From Siphonodentalium dalli (lineage: Eukaryota; Mollusca; Scaphopoda; Gadilida; Siphonodentaliidae), in contig CP136069.1 of NCBI GenBank assembly GCA_032622095.1, positions 123,930,126 through 123,994,125 of the forward strand: a DNA stretch of 64,000 nucleotides, written 5' to 3'. The position numbers were made by a program, and so were the translations under genes. Numbering within the stretch: the stretch's first letter is position 1; each line of letters starts with the position of its first letter. The notes under the pieces are model-generated. The model was not told the DNA's origin. It saw only the letters and a program-made list of their open reading frames with translations, and did not search any database. Below are positions 23,034-37,200 of this stretch, one piece after another.

Positions 23034-24976
23034 TCCGATGAGCCCGACGTTGTCCGGGCTATTCAAATACCAAATTTCAAGTCGATAGCTCCACCCGTTT
23101 CCGAGATCTGGTCTGCGCATGCGCGAAGCTGGCGTCGCACGGGCTCGGCGACCCGATAAAATTGGTATCCGGGGCAAGATACATTCACATAGCAAATTTC
23201 AAGTCGATAGCTCCACCCGTTTCCGAGATCTCGTCTGCGCATGCGCGAAGCGGGCGCCGCACGGGCTCGCCAATACGACAACGACGACCACCTGGTCAAA
23301 CTACACACACTTACCAAGTTTCGTCCCGATCGGTCGAAAATCGTAGATTTGTATCAATGACAGACAAACATACAGACAAACAGACAAACAGAGGTCTTCA
23401 AAATATATATCAGATAGCCGATGAGCCCGACGTTGTCCGGGCTATTCAAAAACCAATTTTCAAGTCGATAGCTCTACCCAGCCCGACGTTGTCGGGGCTA
23501 TTCAAAAACCAAATTTCAAGTCGATAGCTGTACCCGTTTCCTAGATCTGGTCTGCGCATGCGCGAAGCTGGCGTCGCACGGGCTCGGCGACCCGATAAAA
23601 TTCGTATCCGGGGCAAGATACATTCACATACTAAATTTCAAGTCGATAGCTCCACCCGTTTCCGAGATCTCGTCTGCGCATGCGCGAAGCTGGCGTCGCA
23701 CGGGCTCGGCGACCCGATAAAATTCGTATACGGGGCAAGATACATTCACATAGCAAATTTCAAGTCGATAGCTCCACCCGTTTCCGAGATCTCGTCTGCG
23801 CATGCGCGAAGCGGGCGCCGCACGGGCTCGCCAATACGACAACGACGACCACCTGGTCAAACTACACACACGTACCAAGTTTCGTCCCGATCGGTCGAGA
23901 ATCGTAGATTTGTATCAATGACAGACAAACATACAGACAAACAGACAAACAGAGGTCTTCAAAATATATATCAGATAGCCGATGAGCCCGACGTTGTCCG
24001 GGCTATTCAAAAAACAATTTTCAAGTCGATAGCTCTACCCAGCCCGACGTTGTCCGGGCTATTCAAAAACCAAATTTCAAGTCGATAGCTGTACCCGTTT
24101 CCTAGATCTGGTCTGCGCATGCGCGAAGCTGGCGTCGCACGGGCTCGGCGACCAGATAAAATTCGTATCCGGGGCAAGATACATTCACATACCAAATTTC
24201 AAGTCGATAGCTCCACCCGTTTCCGAGATCTCGTCTGCGCATGCGCGAAGTTGGCGTCGCATGGGCTCGGCGACCCGATAAAATTCGTATCCGGGGCAAG
24301 ATACATTCACATACCAAATTTCAAGTCGATAGCTCTACCCGTTTCCAAGATCTCGTCTGCGCATGCGCGAAGCGGGCACCGCACGGGCTCGCCAATACGA
24401 CAACGTCCACCGCCTGGTCAAACTACACACACGTACCAAGTTTCGTCCCGATCGGTCGAGAATCGTAGATTTGTATCATTGACAGACAAACATACAGACA
24501 GACAAACAGAGGTCTTCAAAATATATATGAGATAGCCGATGAGCCCGACGTTGTCCGGGCTATTCAAATTTTTTTTTTCAAGTCGATAGCTCTACCCAGC
24601 CCGACGTTGTCCGGGCTATTCAAAAACCAAATTTCAAGTCGATAGCTGTACCCGTTTCCTAGATCTGGTCTGCGCATGCGCGAAGCTGGCGTCGCACGGG
24701 CTCGGCGACCCGATACAATTCGTATCCGGGGCAAGATACATTCACATACCAAATTTCAAGTCGATAGCTCCACCCGTTTCCGAGATCTCGTCTGCGCATG
24801 CGCTGCACGGGCGCCGCACGGACTCGCCAATACGACAACGTCCACCGTCTGGTCAAACTACACACACGTACCAAGTTTCGTCCCGATCGGTCGAGAATCG
24901 TAGATTTGTATAAATGACAGACAAACATACAGACAGACAGACAAACAAACAGAGGTCTTCAAAATATATATGAGAT
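23034..24976 (-). mobile_element. Helitron-like family 2 tandem array 1
   Basis: Head-to-tail units, each running from the hairpin AGCCCGACGTTGTCCGGGCT, through one to several 122-bp core repeats with GCGCATGCGC and CACGGGCTCGGCGACC, then a distinct end core, a GACA/AACA microsatellite and GGTCTTCAAAATATATAT. Element junctions lie near 23410, 23970 and 24530. Minus is the Helitron 5' to 3' sense. Confidence 0.65.
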
Positions 24977-25112
24977 ATAGTTATATGATACATTTCGCTA
25001 ATCGCATCGACATCAGGGTTATATCACCAATTGTCAGCATCATACATCATATGCATGATGTGCGCGTTATGGAACACATTGGCATAAACAGTATTCCATA
25101 CTATGTTGCTGT

Positions 25113-25250
25113 TCATGCATTGAATGTCAGCCATTCTCTGGGATTATGTATCAGTATCTTGTCGATGATATCCTGGGTCATTCCTCTCTGTCTCATCCAC
25201 GGTACAACGTTCAAGAGAATGTGTGAGTATCCATGGCCGCCGTACTTCGT
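25113..25250 (-). CDS. PTER: PTER copy A exon 8 (last)
   Basis: 138-nt terminal exon beginning [17 protein letters not shown] and ending REWLTFNA then TGA, matching the family C-terminus. Acceptor TATTTGCAG, phase 0. Confidence 0.95.
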   Translation of the reverse strand, partial: TKYGGHGYSHILLNVVPWMRQRGMTQDIIDKILIHNPREWLTFNA

Positions 25251-28200
25251 CTGCAAATAAACGATGCCGGCATTCAACAATTATGTAGTTTGAGTTAACC
25301 CAGAATATCAACCACGTGTTCGATATAGTCTGAAACATTCCAATATCCTTCTTATTACCATTGGTATTTAGGGCTTTCCCCGTATAATATGACATCACCG
25401 CTCACGTTTCGCAATAAAGGGTGTACTCGAATCCTTGTTCCCGAGCGACAGATTATAAAACTTACCATGTAGAAAGAATACCAGGAACAGGTATTTTTGG
25501 CGAATCGAACACCCAGGAACAGTGTGACGTCATGTCCGTGTATCTTGATTTTTACTCCCCGAATTCCGGTGAGTGATAATCCAGAACCGCGAATATGTTC
25601 TTGGTCTGTTCCTGATCTGTGAATTGTGTCAACAAGAACTTGTTCGCAACCTGTTCATATATGTCACGTCTTGAATTTGAGGAAATCACTCTATTTAGTT
25701 GAGACTTTTGTGCCGGTATTCTGAGAAATTGAACTGTCCATATTCTTTGACAATTGGCTAGATCAAGCCAGACTGACTTATAACTGACAAAACACTTGCA
25801 TAAAACATGTTAGATTTAATTACGAAAATACACTCGGTGAAGTTATAACTTATAAGACCATAATAGCGAGGGGACTGAACTCTGTCATGCAGCTGATATT
25901 AACCATTTATATACCAAAGTATTAGTCCAGGAGATATTGGTCGACCTCTGCACCCCCCCCCCCCAGGACTTAACTTCACCCCACTAATTTTCTTCCTTAA
26001 GGTCTCCTCTAATTTTTTTCACTTGTTAACAAGAAAAAAAAGTGGCCGCAGAGACTCCAGACAAGATGGCGTCCATCATGGCGGCCATTTTTTTTTAAAT
26101 GCACCAGGTCTCTTTGATCGCCGTTATAATAAAGATGATATCACATGCGGTCTTGTTTTCCGCTCGATTCGTTATGCTAATATACAACCCTTACAAATTA
26201 GCCAAATATCCGACACCAGAATCCAATATGGCGGCCAAGATGGCCGCCGAAATGTGAAAATATACTATTTTTCTGACATGTTACCACCTTTCGTTTGTCT
26301 CTGTGGGAAAATGTTGGCATCTTTGCGTCATGTTATACATTTATCATATAGAGGAGTCATTGGCGAACACATGGGGACCATAATGTTCATTCATTGCGGG
26401 ATATTTTTGTCCGATATCACGTTTTCCCAAATGCCGGTATAATAGGTCAAAGGCGAATCTACGTTAATAACGCGATGTAATGTTTCGAATCAATGAATTT
26501 TATTGCTATTATAACAACACCCATGTATATATATGTGCAGGAGATACTTGAGCTAGGATTCCTCTTATACCTGAGTTGAGGAATATTTACCCAAATCCAA
26601 GATGGCGGCCAAAATGGCCACCAGAAATAAAGATCGCCGAAAATCGCTGATTTTAACATCAGTGAGCATTATTGTCATGACAACTCCACAACTGCTTACT
26701 ATTGTGAGTTGGGAACACTTAGGCGAAGAACTGTTCTTGTACCATATCCAAATAAAAGTCCCCCAAATCCAAAATGGCGCCCACTATGGCGACAGATTTT
26801 GAAAAAATCACCGAAATTCCCTCATATTCACATCATTGGGCATTATTGTCGTGACAACTCCACCCATGCTTAAGTACAGTTGGGTTGGAAACACTGAGGT
26901 GAAGTAATTACCTTACATCTCATGCAAGAAATGGTTTTCCAAATCAAAGATGGCGGCCAAAATGGCGACCGAAATTTGAAAACACGCCTACATTCCTTTA
27001 CTTTCTTACGATGGGCGTTATTGATTCGCGATTTCTACCCACCATCACATGTTGATATGGGAATATTGATATGAAGTATCCATTTGGGTTTGGCAATTGA
27101 TACCCACAGTCAATATGGCGGCCAAACTGGCGGCCATAAATTGAAAAGAAGCCGATATTATCACATACTAATTTCAACTTTTTGTCATAATGTCGATCTG
27201 TATAGACGAAACGGTACATAATATAAGCCACTATTAGTTCCAACGTAAGTCGTAGCCTTTTGGAAGGATGAAAATCCACAATCGCGATGTGACATTTTAA
27301 AATCCATTCTCCATGCACTATGGGCCCATACTGGCCGTAACCGTATATAGGTGCGCCGAATAGTCATATTATGACTTTCAAGAATCAAAACAACAGTACC
27401 TGAGCTTATTCTGATTTGCCACATTCAGCATTATCTAGACTAGTTTCCGTCTCTTCGTCAGATTAATCTATCTCGCTCACAGCAACAGCGTTCTACACTT
27501 CTTTGTAGAAGGGTCCCACTAATCGCTATGTTTCGAACAAGACATATGCCGGTGTCCAGATCACGTGTTTGGTTCGAAAGCTTGGAATTATTATCCTTAT
27601 TCTCGGCGAGCTTCATTCGTGGTATAGCTTATGGTATAATTCAGATGCTACATATGGGGTATGGGCGTCATCTTGTGCGATACACTAGAAAGGTATTCGG
27701 TCGATGCGTATACTAGCTTTCAGAAGAATCTATCTGCATATTGTCAGCTTTGGTGACTTAATGGGGATAACAACATGTACACCTGGTGATCTTCCCAAAC
27801 AGCCACTTCTCAATATATGGTTCATCAATCCACATACTCATCTAATGCACTGACGTACCCGGACAACTTCGGTATATGGCTTCGAATGTTGAAAGCATGA
27901 CATTTGACGGATGCCTGTCTGCTAAGGCGCAGAAGACCATAATGCATAATATACTCAAACTTCTTGAACATGATCCTAAGAACAATCTTGTTAGCGTTGA
28001 GCAATCGTCTCACCGAACAGATCCAAGTAAATGATAACAATACACACGGTGCTAGTTTGTGGGAATGTGTCATGATAGTGGAAATGAAATTGGACCATGA
28101 CTGCACCGCCCCTTATTTTGGTATGTTTTAGATTCATACAGGATCTCATGTGTGGCTTTGCTTTCCTTGTATGCTAAGATTGTATGTTCCCATCCGTTTG

Positions 28201-31200
28201 GAATCAACTGGACCAGGCGTGTGTCATTGGCTACTACTGTATAAGCCCCACCAATACTGGGGTGTAGTCTTAAAGGCGATACCTTTGATAGTTGGTTGAT
28301 ATGTCATATTCACGCTAGGTGGGGGTCGGTGTTGTTCAAGAAAGTACAAATGCCATCAGCAAAAGGGTGAAATGTTCAACGCGAAGAACATCCAGAGGAA
28401 TGGTATGTTGATGAGCTCTTGCATTCAGTTCAACATACGTTGGTACACCAAGTGATTTCTTGGTAACATCACCATTACGACCATTTTCCTGCATGAGACA
28501 TTAACTACTATATTCTAAAGTTATATATATATAGCTATATGCTCATAAAGGTCACGTTCCCCAACGTCCACAGCCATTGCCATCGAGACCATACAGTGTT
28601 CTTTAAATACATAGTGAAATGAATGCACCACAGTTCCTGACATTTTCTATAAAGACATTATCCTTTAGTCCATCCGACTGTTTTGAGGGAGGCTAGCATA
28701 GTATTATCCAGGCAAAATTGTACGTCTGGTCAAGTTGAATCAGAACGGCTTCGAAACGGATGTGGAAATACAATCTTACTACATGACATTCTATATCTTA
28801 AACATGCACCAAGTGTAGGGTGGTGTATACCATGGCCCATTTCATTCCCACTATCATAGCGCATGTCTACAAACTAGCACCGCGAGTATTGTTCTTCTCT
28901 GCTGGGAGATATTCGATGAGACAACTGTGGGACGTCACACAGTTTGCTTCGGATCATGGTCAAGAAGTGTGGGTAGTCGGTACAATATGGTCTTCTCCTT
29001 AGCAGATAGACATCTGTCCAAAGGAATGAGACAGCTGCTAGCAACCTTCGAAATACTATCGAAGTTGTCCACGTATGTCAATGCGTTCGCTGAGTTTGTG
29101 AGTTGACGAACCATCTATTGAGAAGTGACTAGCTACCTGGTTTGCCAGTTGTACATGTCGTTATCCCCATGGGATATGAGACACATACATAGAGATGACC
29201 TTCTGTAAGCGTGTATACTCATCGATCATATGCCTTCCTGGTTCAAGATGACGCATAAATCACATATTTAGCAAATATTTAAAATCGTAAGCTAGACACC
29301 GGGAAATGAATTGTTTGAAACGTTACGATTAGAGGTAACCTTCTCCCAGGAAGTGGTGAATACTTTGTCGGTGTGAGCGACCTAGATTTATCAGACAAAG
29401 AAATGGAAGCTGGTCCAGATAATTATGGACGTGACGTGGCAGATCAGAATCTGTTATCAGGTAATTGTTCTGATGTGACTATTCGGCGCGCCTACGGTTA
29501 CGGCCATTATCGGCGCTAAGTGGAGAATGGATTTCGAAATGCCACATCGCGATATTAATTGTGGGTTTTCATCTATCCAGAAGGATACGAGCTATGTTAT
29601 GCGTTTTGATACGTTTAAGTTGAACTAGTAGATGGTTTATATACCGTTTCGTCCATACATACCGATATTATGACAAAAAGTTGAAATTAGTATGTGAAAA
29701 TATCGATTTCTTTTCAATTTCTGGCCGCCAATTTATCCGCGATCTTGACTGTGAGTATGAATTGCCAAACCCTAATGAATACTTCATATCGATATTCCAT
29801 ATCAACATGTAATGGTGGTTAGAAATCGCGAAACAATAACGCCCATCGTAAGAAAGTAAAGGAATGTAGGCTTGTTTTCAAATTTCGGTCACCATTTTGG
29901 CCGCCATCTTCGATTTGGAAAACCATTTCTTGCATGAGATGTAAGGTAATTACTTCACCTCAGTGTTTTCAACCCAACTGTAAGCATGGGTGGAGTTGTC
30001 TCGACAATAATGCACAATGATGTGAATATGAGGGAATTTCGGTGATTTTTTCAAAATCTGTCCGCCATTGTGGGCGCCATTTTGGATTTGGGGGACTTTT
30101 ATTTGGATATGGTACAAGGACAGTTCTTCGCCTAAGTGTTCCCAACTCACAATAGTAAGCAGTTGTGGAGTTGTCATGACAATAATGCTCACTGATGTTA
30201 AAATCAGCGATTTTCGGCGATTTTTTATTTCTGGTGGCCATTTTGGTCGCCATCTTGGATTTGGTTAAATATTCCTCAACTCAGGTATAAGAGGAATCCT
30301 AGCTCGAGTATCTCCTGCACATATATATGCATGGGTGTTGTTATAATAGCAATAACATTCATTGATTCGAAACATTACATCGCGTTATTAACGTAGATTC
30401 GCCTTTGACCTATTATACCGGCATTTGGGAAAACGTGATATCGGACAAAAATATCCCGCAATGAATGTACAGTATGGTCGCCATGTGTTCGCCAATGACT
30501 CCTCTATATTATAAATGTATAACATGACGCAAAGATGCCAACATTTTGCCACAGAGACAAACGAAAGGTGGTAACATGTCAGAAAAATAGCATATTTTCA
30601 CATTTCGGCGGCCATCTTGGCCGCCATATTGGATTCTGGTGTCGGATTTTTGGCTAATTTGTAAGGGTTGTATATTAGCATAACGAATCGAGCAGAAAAC
30701 AAGACCGCATGTGATATCATCTTTACTATAACGGCGATCAAAGAGACCTGGTGCATTTAAAAAAAATGGCCGCCATGATGGACGCCATCTTGTCTGGAGT
30801 CTCTGCGGCCACTTTTTTTTCTTGTTAACAAGTGAAAAAAATTAGAGGAGACCTTAAGGAAGAAAATTAGTGGGGTGAAGTTAAGTCCTGGGGGTGCAGA
30901 GGTCGACCAATATCTTCTGGACTATATGAGTCGTGAGTAGTTATCCCATGAGACATGTTCAGATAATAATTTCGACACCACACAAATAGGTCGTTTGTTG
31001 AACTTATTATTTAACTATTTCCTCAATAAATAGGGCTTCCTCAGTAGTTTTTTCTATCTGTCGTCTGCTTTTATCACATCAACATCCCTCCAAATCAAAG
31101 TAGACCATTCCGATGTACACTTTTTAATAGTATAGAAAGTGTTAAACTTAGCAAGCTGGCATCGATCAAACTACATGCAGTGCCATCTACGTTATCACTG

Positions 31201-34200
31201 CGATATAGCACTGCCACAAGGATGGTACTTTGCGGACCGATACATCTATTTCTACATATCGTCGGAACTATTTTTAGTCACCTATTATCTTATTATGACC
31301 ACTAAAAGTTTGCAATAATGGTAATTCTTTCGGTATTGATAAGAACAATATAGACTGAGCCAGATATAGACAATTTTAATCCTAAAACATAAGAACTAAG
31401 AACACGTAAGAAATCCTTACCAAATGCCCTTTTGGCAGTGATATCTCAGCGGAGCGATGGGAGATAACTCTGCCTGGAGTTTGGGCATCGATAACGAGTG
31501 TGCCCACCCACCCATGCTATACCAGCGAGATCAAGTCATGATATCAATTGTGTACATTATCATCACGCTTGGAATTTACATACCAGTCTGTGTTTAGTGT
31601 GCATATCGTGTGCGATACAGATGCGATCCTGGTACCCCTCTTTTACGAGCAGTTTAATCAGTTCGATCCGTCCCAGATCACTAGTCATAATGGCGGGGCT
31701 AAACTGGTACATTGATGTCTCGATGCCAAAGAAGTCGAACTCACAATACGCTCCCAGTTTAGCGAACTCGAGAAGTTCGTCTGCATTACCGACTGTACCT
31801 GAAATAGAAATGGACATATACTAATAAGCGAAATAACTTGCTCTGGATGAGTCCTCCATTGGTCACCCGGAGGCAAAGTTGGGAAGTATAATCTATTTTT
31901 AGTATATGGCTCCAGTCGGGAAATTCCAAAAATAAAAACAATGCGGTTCGAATAGCGGGTGTGACAACTTGACAAAACTAATTAAAAATTCATCGTGGAC
32001 ATACAATAAGTATACCAGTATATTTCGAAGTATATATGGCAAATTGTATCTATCGTTTAAATTGTATTTGCATTCTAAAAACCGCACTTGTCTCAAAGTA
32101 ACTAAAATTCTGTTTTTTAACCAAAATCTGCGTTCTCTGTAGACTGTTTACAAACGGATGCTACTCCAGAACTTCGACCTTTGCCGATGGGCTGGGTATA
32201 ATTTAGAAACCGAACCCGTTAGGATTGAGATTACCTGGAATCGGCCATCTTGTAGTCGCCACCAACACGGCTGAATTGAACCATGAATTACGGGATGCGA
32301 TCATACACATGTATTCTCTTCGAGTATTTATTTTATATTTATCAGTTGCTATTCATTTCAACTTTAAATTTGAGTTGACATGATTGTATATACATGCTGT
32401 AAATTAGTATTGGGATAATGCGTGTATTCTACACAGCTCCAAATAATCTTCCAGAAGGGTTGTTCAGGAAAAATGGGTTGACGTAAAACAGGGGTAGAAT
32501 GATACCTATTTGAGTCCACTGGTGCAACAACCCCACAACGAATATATATCTTAATACAATGTATATGCTCATGGTGGAGTTGTCGCACCAGGGACGTATT
32601 AAGGTATATATTCATGATGGGGTTGTTGCACCAGGGACCTGTGCCTATGTTTTGGTGGGAAATGTTCAGATAATAAGTTTAACAAATTGCTGAACTAAAT
32701 ATCTGAACATTTCATAATATGACAACTACTTGTCATTTGGTATTTAATTAGGAGTTGGTTAAATAGAACTACGTATCGTCGGTGGGATTCCAAGAAGTCG
32801 TAAAACTGTTAAAATCGTATTTTGGCGCGAAAATTTGTATTGTAAATTCGTAATCTACGCGGTCGATTACACCCCTAAAATTATTATCCTTGTTCTAATC
32901 CAACCAGAAATGAGCTTTTAGGCCATGTGATGGAAATTCGTATCCTTGGTTGGACAAATTTCTTACTTCAAAAGTGTCGTATAAAGTATACGACATATTT
33001 GAAGTAAAACATATGACCATAACGTCAGTTACGTTGTTCTCAGAACGTCGTATATAGCCCGGGAGCTAATAGGGGTACCCTTGCACCCACCTGGGACTTA
33101 ACTTCACCCCACTGATTTTGTTCCTTATTATGCCCCTTCAACTTTTAAGCAATGTTAACAAGAACAAAAATGGCCGTGTAGACTCCAGACAATATGGCGT
33201 CCATCATGGCCGCCGTTTTTCAGACCAGACCTAAGTGAGTTTTATGCAAATTATAGGGTTATAGGGTGAAAATCTAGTAAAATGTATATATTTTCGTGAA
33301 GCTAAGACACAATAATAGCTTTTTGGGCCAAAATTGAAACTCACCATCCAAGATGGCTGCCAAAATGGCCGCCGAACTTGAAAATATGACATTTTTTTAC
33401 AAATATCATCTAGATCAATTCATGCTGTTTGGAAATGGTTGAGTAATATGACTTTATTTTGTGTTTTATATATTACCTGATCATTGGAGCAATTAAAATG
33501 GAATTATTGGGGTCCTAACCCCTTCCGATCCCTCAAACATTCGATTTTACAGAATGCGGTATAAAACTTCACAAAAAAATTACAATTGGGATTCTAGTCA
33601 TATTTCAACAAAAATGAAACGAACTTTGTAATGTAAGTGAGGCATATCATTACCTATGAATATTCCAACTCACTGGAACCAAAATTCTGACTTTGGCTCA
33701 AAATGGCTGCCAGTATGACCGCCAAAATATGGAAAATGGTAAATATATTACCCCAGCGTGTCCTGCAATCGCTTACAAGTTTTGGTTGATGTATAAAATA
33801 TGCTATTCTGCATTAAATACATTGAATACTAACATGTCTGATGCATCATGTTTAATTTTTACTGTTGTCACCACTGACATCACAAAATTATTGGACTTTT
33901 CACTCAAAAACTTGACATAAATATCGGCAAAAATTAACTTTTTAGGTTTGGACCATTTTTTTTCTTCAGGTAAAATGTTACTATCTTTGGATTGAAAGGT
34001 GCTTATTGTTTTGGACTATCTTAAATACGTCATACTTCGGTGTGTATTGACCAAATTGCTGAAGATGGCTTCCAAAATGGCAACCAAACATTATATCCCG
34101 AACATTATTCTCGGCGTTATCCGAAAAGGTAGCAAATTGTGACTCACTTGGTTATTATACGTGATAGTTAATTAACTGACAACTACATGTTCTATTCTGG

Positions 34201-37200
34201 TTGTCGCAGTTCAGTATGGGGCATGGCACATTCATTTTAAAGTGTGTAAGTTTGCCGAGAACCTTTTTTTATTTATTTTGGATTTATTGAAAGGAAATGT
34301 GCAGAACTTTGAGACGGAACTGAGATGGTCCATAAGCTGTGGCTATTCTGGTCCATTATGATAAAACAAAAAGTCAACTGGATACCGTGTGGATGCCAAG
34401 ATCGTAGCCAGGGAGTTACTCTATGATCATAGGTGAGGTGAGTAGGTATACAGGGAGTTATTGTATGTCATGACTGGTGTGGATAGGTATACAGTGAGTG
34501 ACTATATGGTTATGAATGGGTTGTCAATGGTAAGATGCATAGGTATACAGGGAGAGGTCGTGAGGTGAATCGGTATGCGTGGAGTGACTGTATGGTTGTG
34601 TATATCCAGTATGGGTGCACACGGTGTATGGATATAGCTACATGGTCATCTATGTGCTGATTATGTATATATATGGAGTGACTGTAAGGTCATGGGTGGG
34701 ATGTACATGTGTTGTCTGTATGATCATGAATGGGGTGTGTGGATAAATAGCGAGTGATTTTATGATTACGGGTAATGTGTATAGGTATACATGGAATGAC
34801 TACGGTCATGATTGAATATGAATACCTGGAGTAAGCTGGGTGGACATTATCGTGTGGGTATATAGGGAGTATCTTTGTGGTAACGGGTGGGATGTATATT
34901 TATATATCTCGTGGATGTATTATCATTGGTGGGTGTATAGGGATAGCTGTATTATCATAGATGGCGTGTATAATTATACAGTGACTTGCTGAATTGTCAA
35001 GTGTGAGATGTATATGCAAGTATGGATGGTATAAGTGGTCGTGTGTGCGGGATTTTTGTATATCTGGAAGGGCTAAATGGCCATTGATGAGGTTTACATG
35101 TATACCTGGAGTGAATCTATGGGCTGCACATGTATACCGAGTGGTTATATGACTATATGTGTCGAATAGGTATACAGGTAGTGACTGTAAGGTTAATGTG
35201 AGATGAGTACACGTAGGTATACAAGTAGTGACTGTATTATCATAAATGTAATGAATATCTATACAGGGGTGACTAAATGGTCATGTGTCAGGCGTATGAG
35301 TATACCTGGTGTTCATGTTTGGTGACTCGTGGTGGTATGGTCATATGTAGGTTATACGGGTACACACACGTGTTGCTATATTGTCATGGGCGAGGGGTAT
35401 GTGTATATAGCGAGGTGCTATATTGCCATGGATGAGGTGCTTATGCATACATGGAGTGACTATACTGGCATGGTTGGGGTGTATTAGTATATCTTGAGCG
35501 GCTATTCGGCTATGGTGTGACAAATAGGAATACATGGAGTGACATGGTCAATGTTGAGGTGAATATGTATACAAGGATTGACGATGACCATGTATTAATG
35601 TTTTGAATATGTACACACGGGGTGACTATATGGCCATAGGTCAGGTGAATGAGTATACCAGGTGCATGGGTGAGGGTATGGACTATGTGTATGAAGCGAG
35701 TGGCTATATTGCCATTGGGGAGGTGCATATGTATACCCGAAGTGACTTTATGGTCATTGATGTGGTGTTGGTGTTGTATTGATTGTCTATTTGACCATGT
35801 GAGTGGATAATATGTATACAGGGGATGACCTTATGGTCAATGGTGAGATGGATGGGTATACAAGGAGTGACTATATGGTTATGGGTCATGTTTAGGAGTA
35901 TACTCAGTGTGCCTGCACGGCGTGGCTGTATGGTCATCCGTGGTCATGGGTCAGGTGTACATGTATACAGTGGGCAACTATATTATGTATATGGTGTTTA
36001 TGTATATATGGAATGACTGTGTGATAATGGGTGACTTTCCACGCTTAACGTTTCCTCCATGTACATAAACACCATCAAGACGGAGAACTCTATGACATGA
36101 CCTCTCTATTGACTAGCATATCCTTGAGTTATTGTGGAAAGCGATAGCCACCCAAGATACACATGAACAACCCACCCATTACATCAGTCACTCCATTGCC
36201 AAAAATGTGCCTAACTTGGAACAAACTCCCCGACATTGTAACCAAAGCTGAAAGCCTACATGAATTCAAGATATTCCTCAAAATTATATACGACATACCC
36301 AAACCCCCAAATTACTATTATACCGGTTCCCGAAAAAACAATATAATACATACCAAATTGAGAAACAAATGCAGCGACCTAAATCATGACAAATTTGAAA
36401 ACCACATAGCTCTTAGCCCATTCTGTGATTGTGGAAACGAAATCGAAGACGCCCACCATTACTTTTTCTTATGCCCCTTATACCAGACACAACGCGTACT
36501 GTTCTTTAATAGGCTTAGAACAAAGGGTATCACTGTATATAATACCACCGGCTTCCTTAAAGGTCTAACAAACATTAGTAATAACAAAAACAAATTAATA
36601 TTTGCAGAAGTTCAAAAATATATAGTCGCTACAAACCGCTTTACCAATTAACACATTCACCACCCCTGGGTCAACGTCACGCACGAACGCCATCGTCTTA
36701 GTACCCCATGCAGAGCCAAAAGGTAATATTAAAACATTAAAAGATAACATTAAAACTGACAAACACATCTTCTCTATGTCAACAACCAGTAATCAAACTA
36801 AATGAACTCACATATTTGAACCCGGATCTGGTAACACACACACACAAAAAAACAATTTAAACATATGTATATACCATCTTGTTGTTATAATAACGTGTGT
36901 AATTATATGGGGAGAGGGGCTATCTAAGTTGTATAACTTGTGCCCCAATCCCATTTGTACATAAATGATACAATAAAATATGTTTAAACTAAAAAGTCAC
37001 TCCATTTGTATATAAACGCCACACAAATGACAACATAGTCACACACTTTATATACGTGTACCTGAGCATACAGCCGTGCGTGGTTATACCACTACATACC
37101 ACGCCTGAACACCAGGTATACACCTACAACCGACACAATACCATATAATCACTCTATGTATACATATTCACCACATTCACGATCATACAGTCACTCGTTG

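Noticed and set aside
23119-24535. Several 75-176-codon arginine-rich frames beginning MREAGVARARRPDK
   Set aside because: They track the 122-bp repeat unit in multiple frames and both strands, so they are repeat artefacts rather than a protein family.
23034-24976. CRISPR-like regular array
   Set aside because: The units are 122-bp tandem copies with no unique spacers, and the window is animal DNA.
30960-31140. Trace of a third PTER copy, because it matches PTER intron 3 sequence
   Set aside because: No PTER exon accompanies it, so a dispersed repeat present in all three places is simpler.
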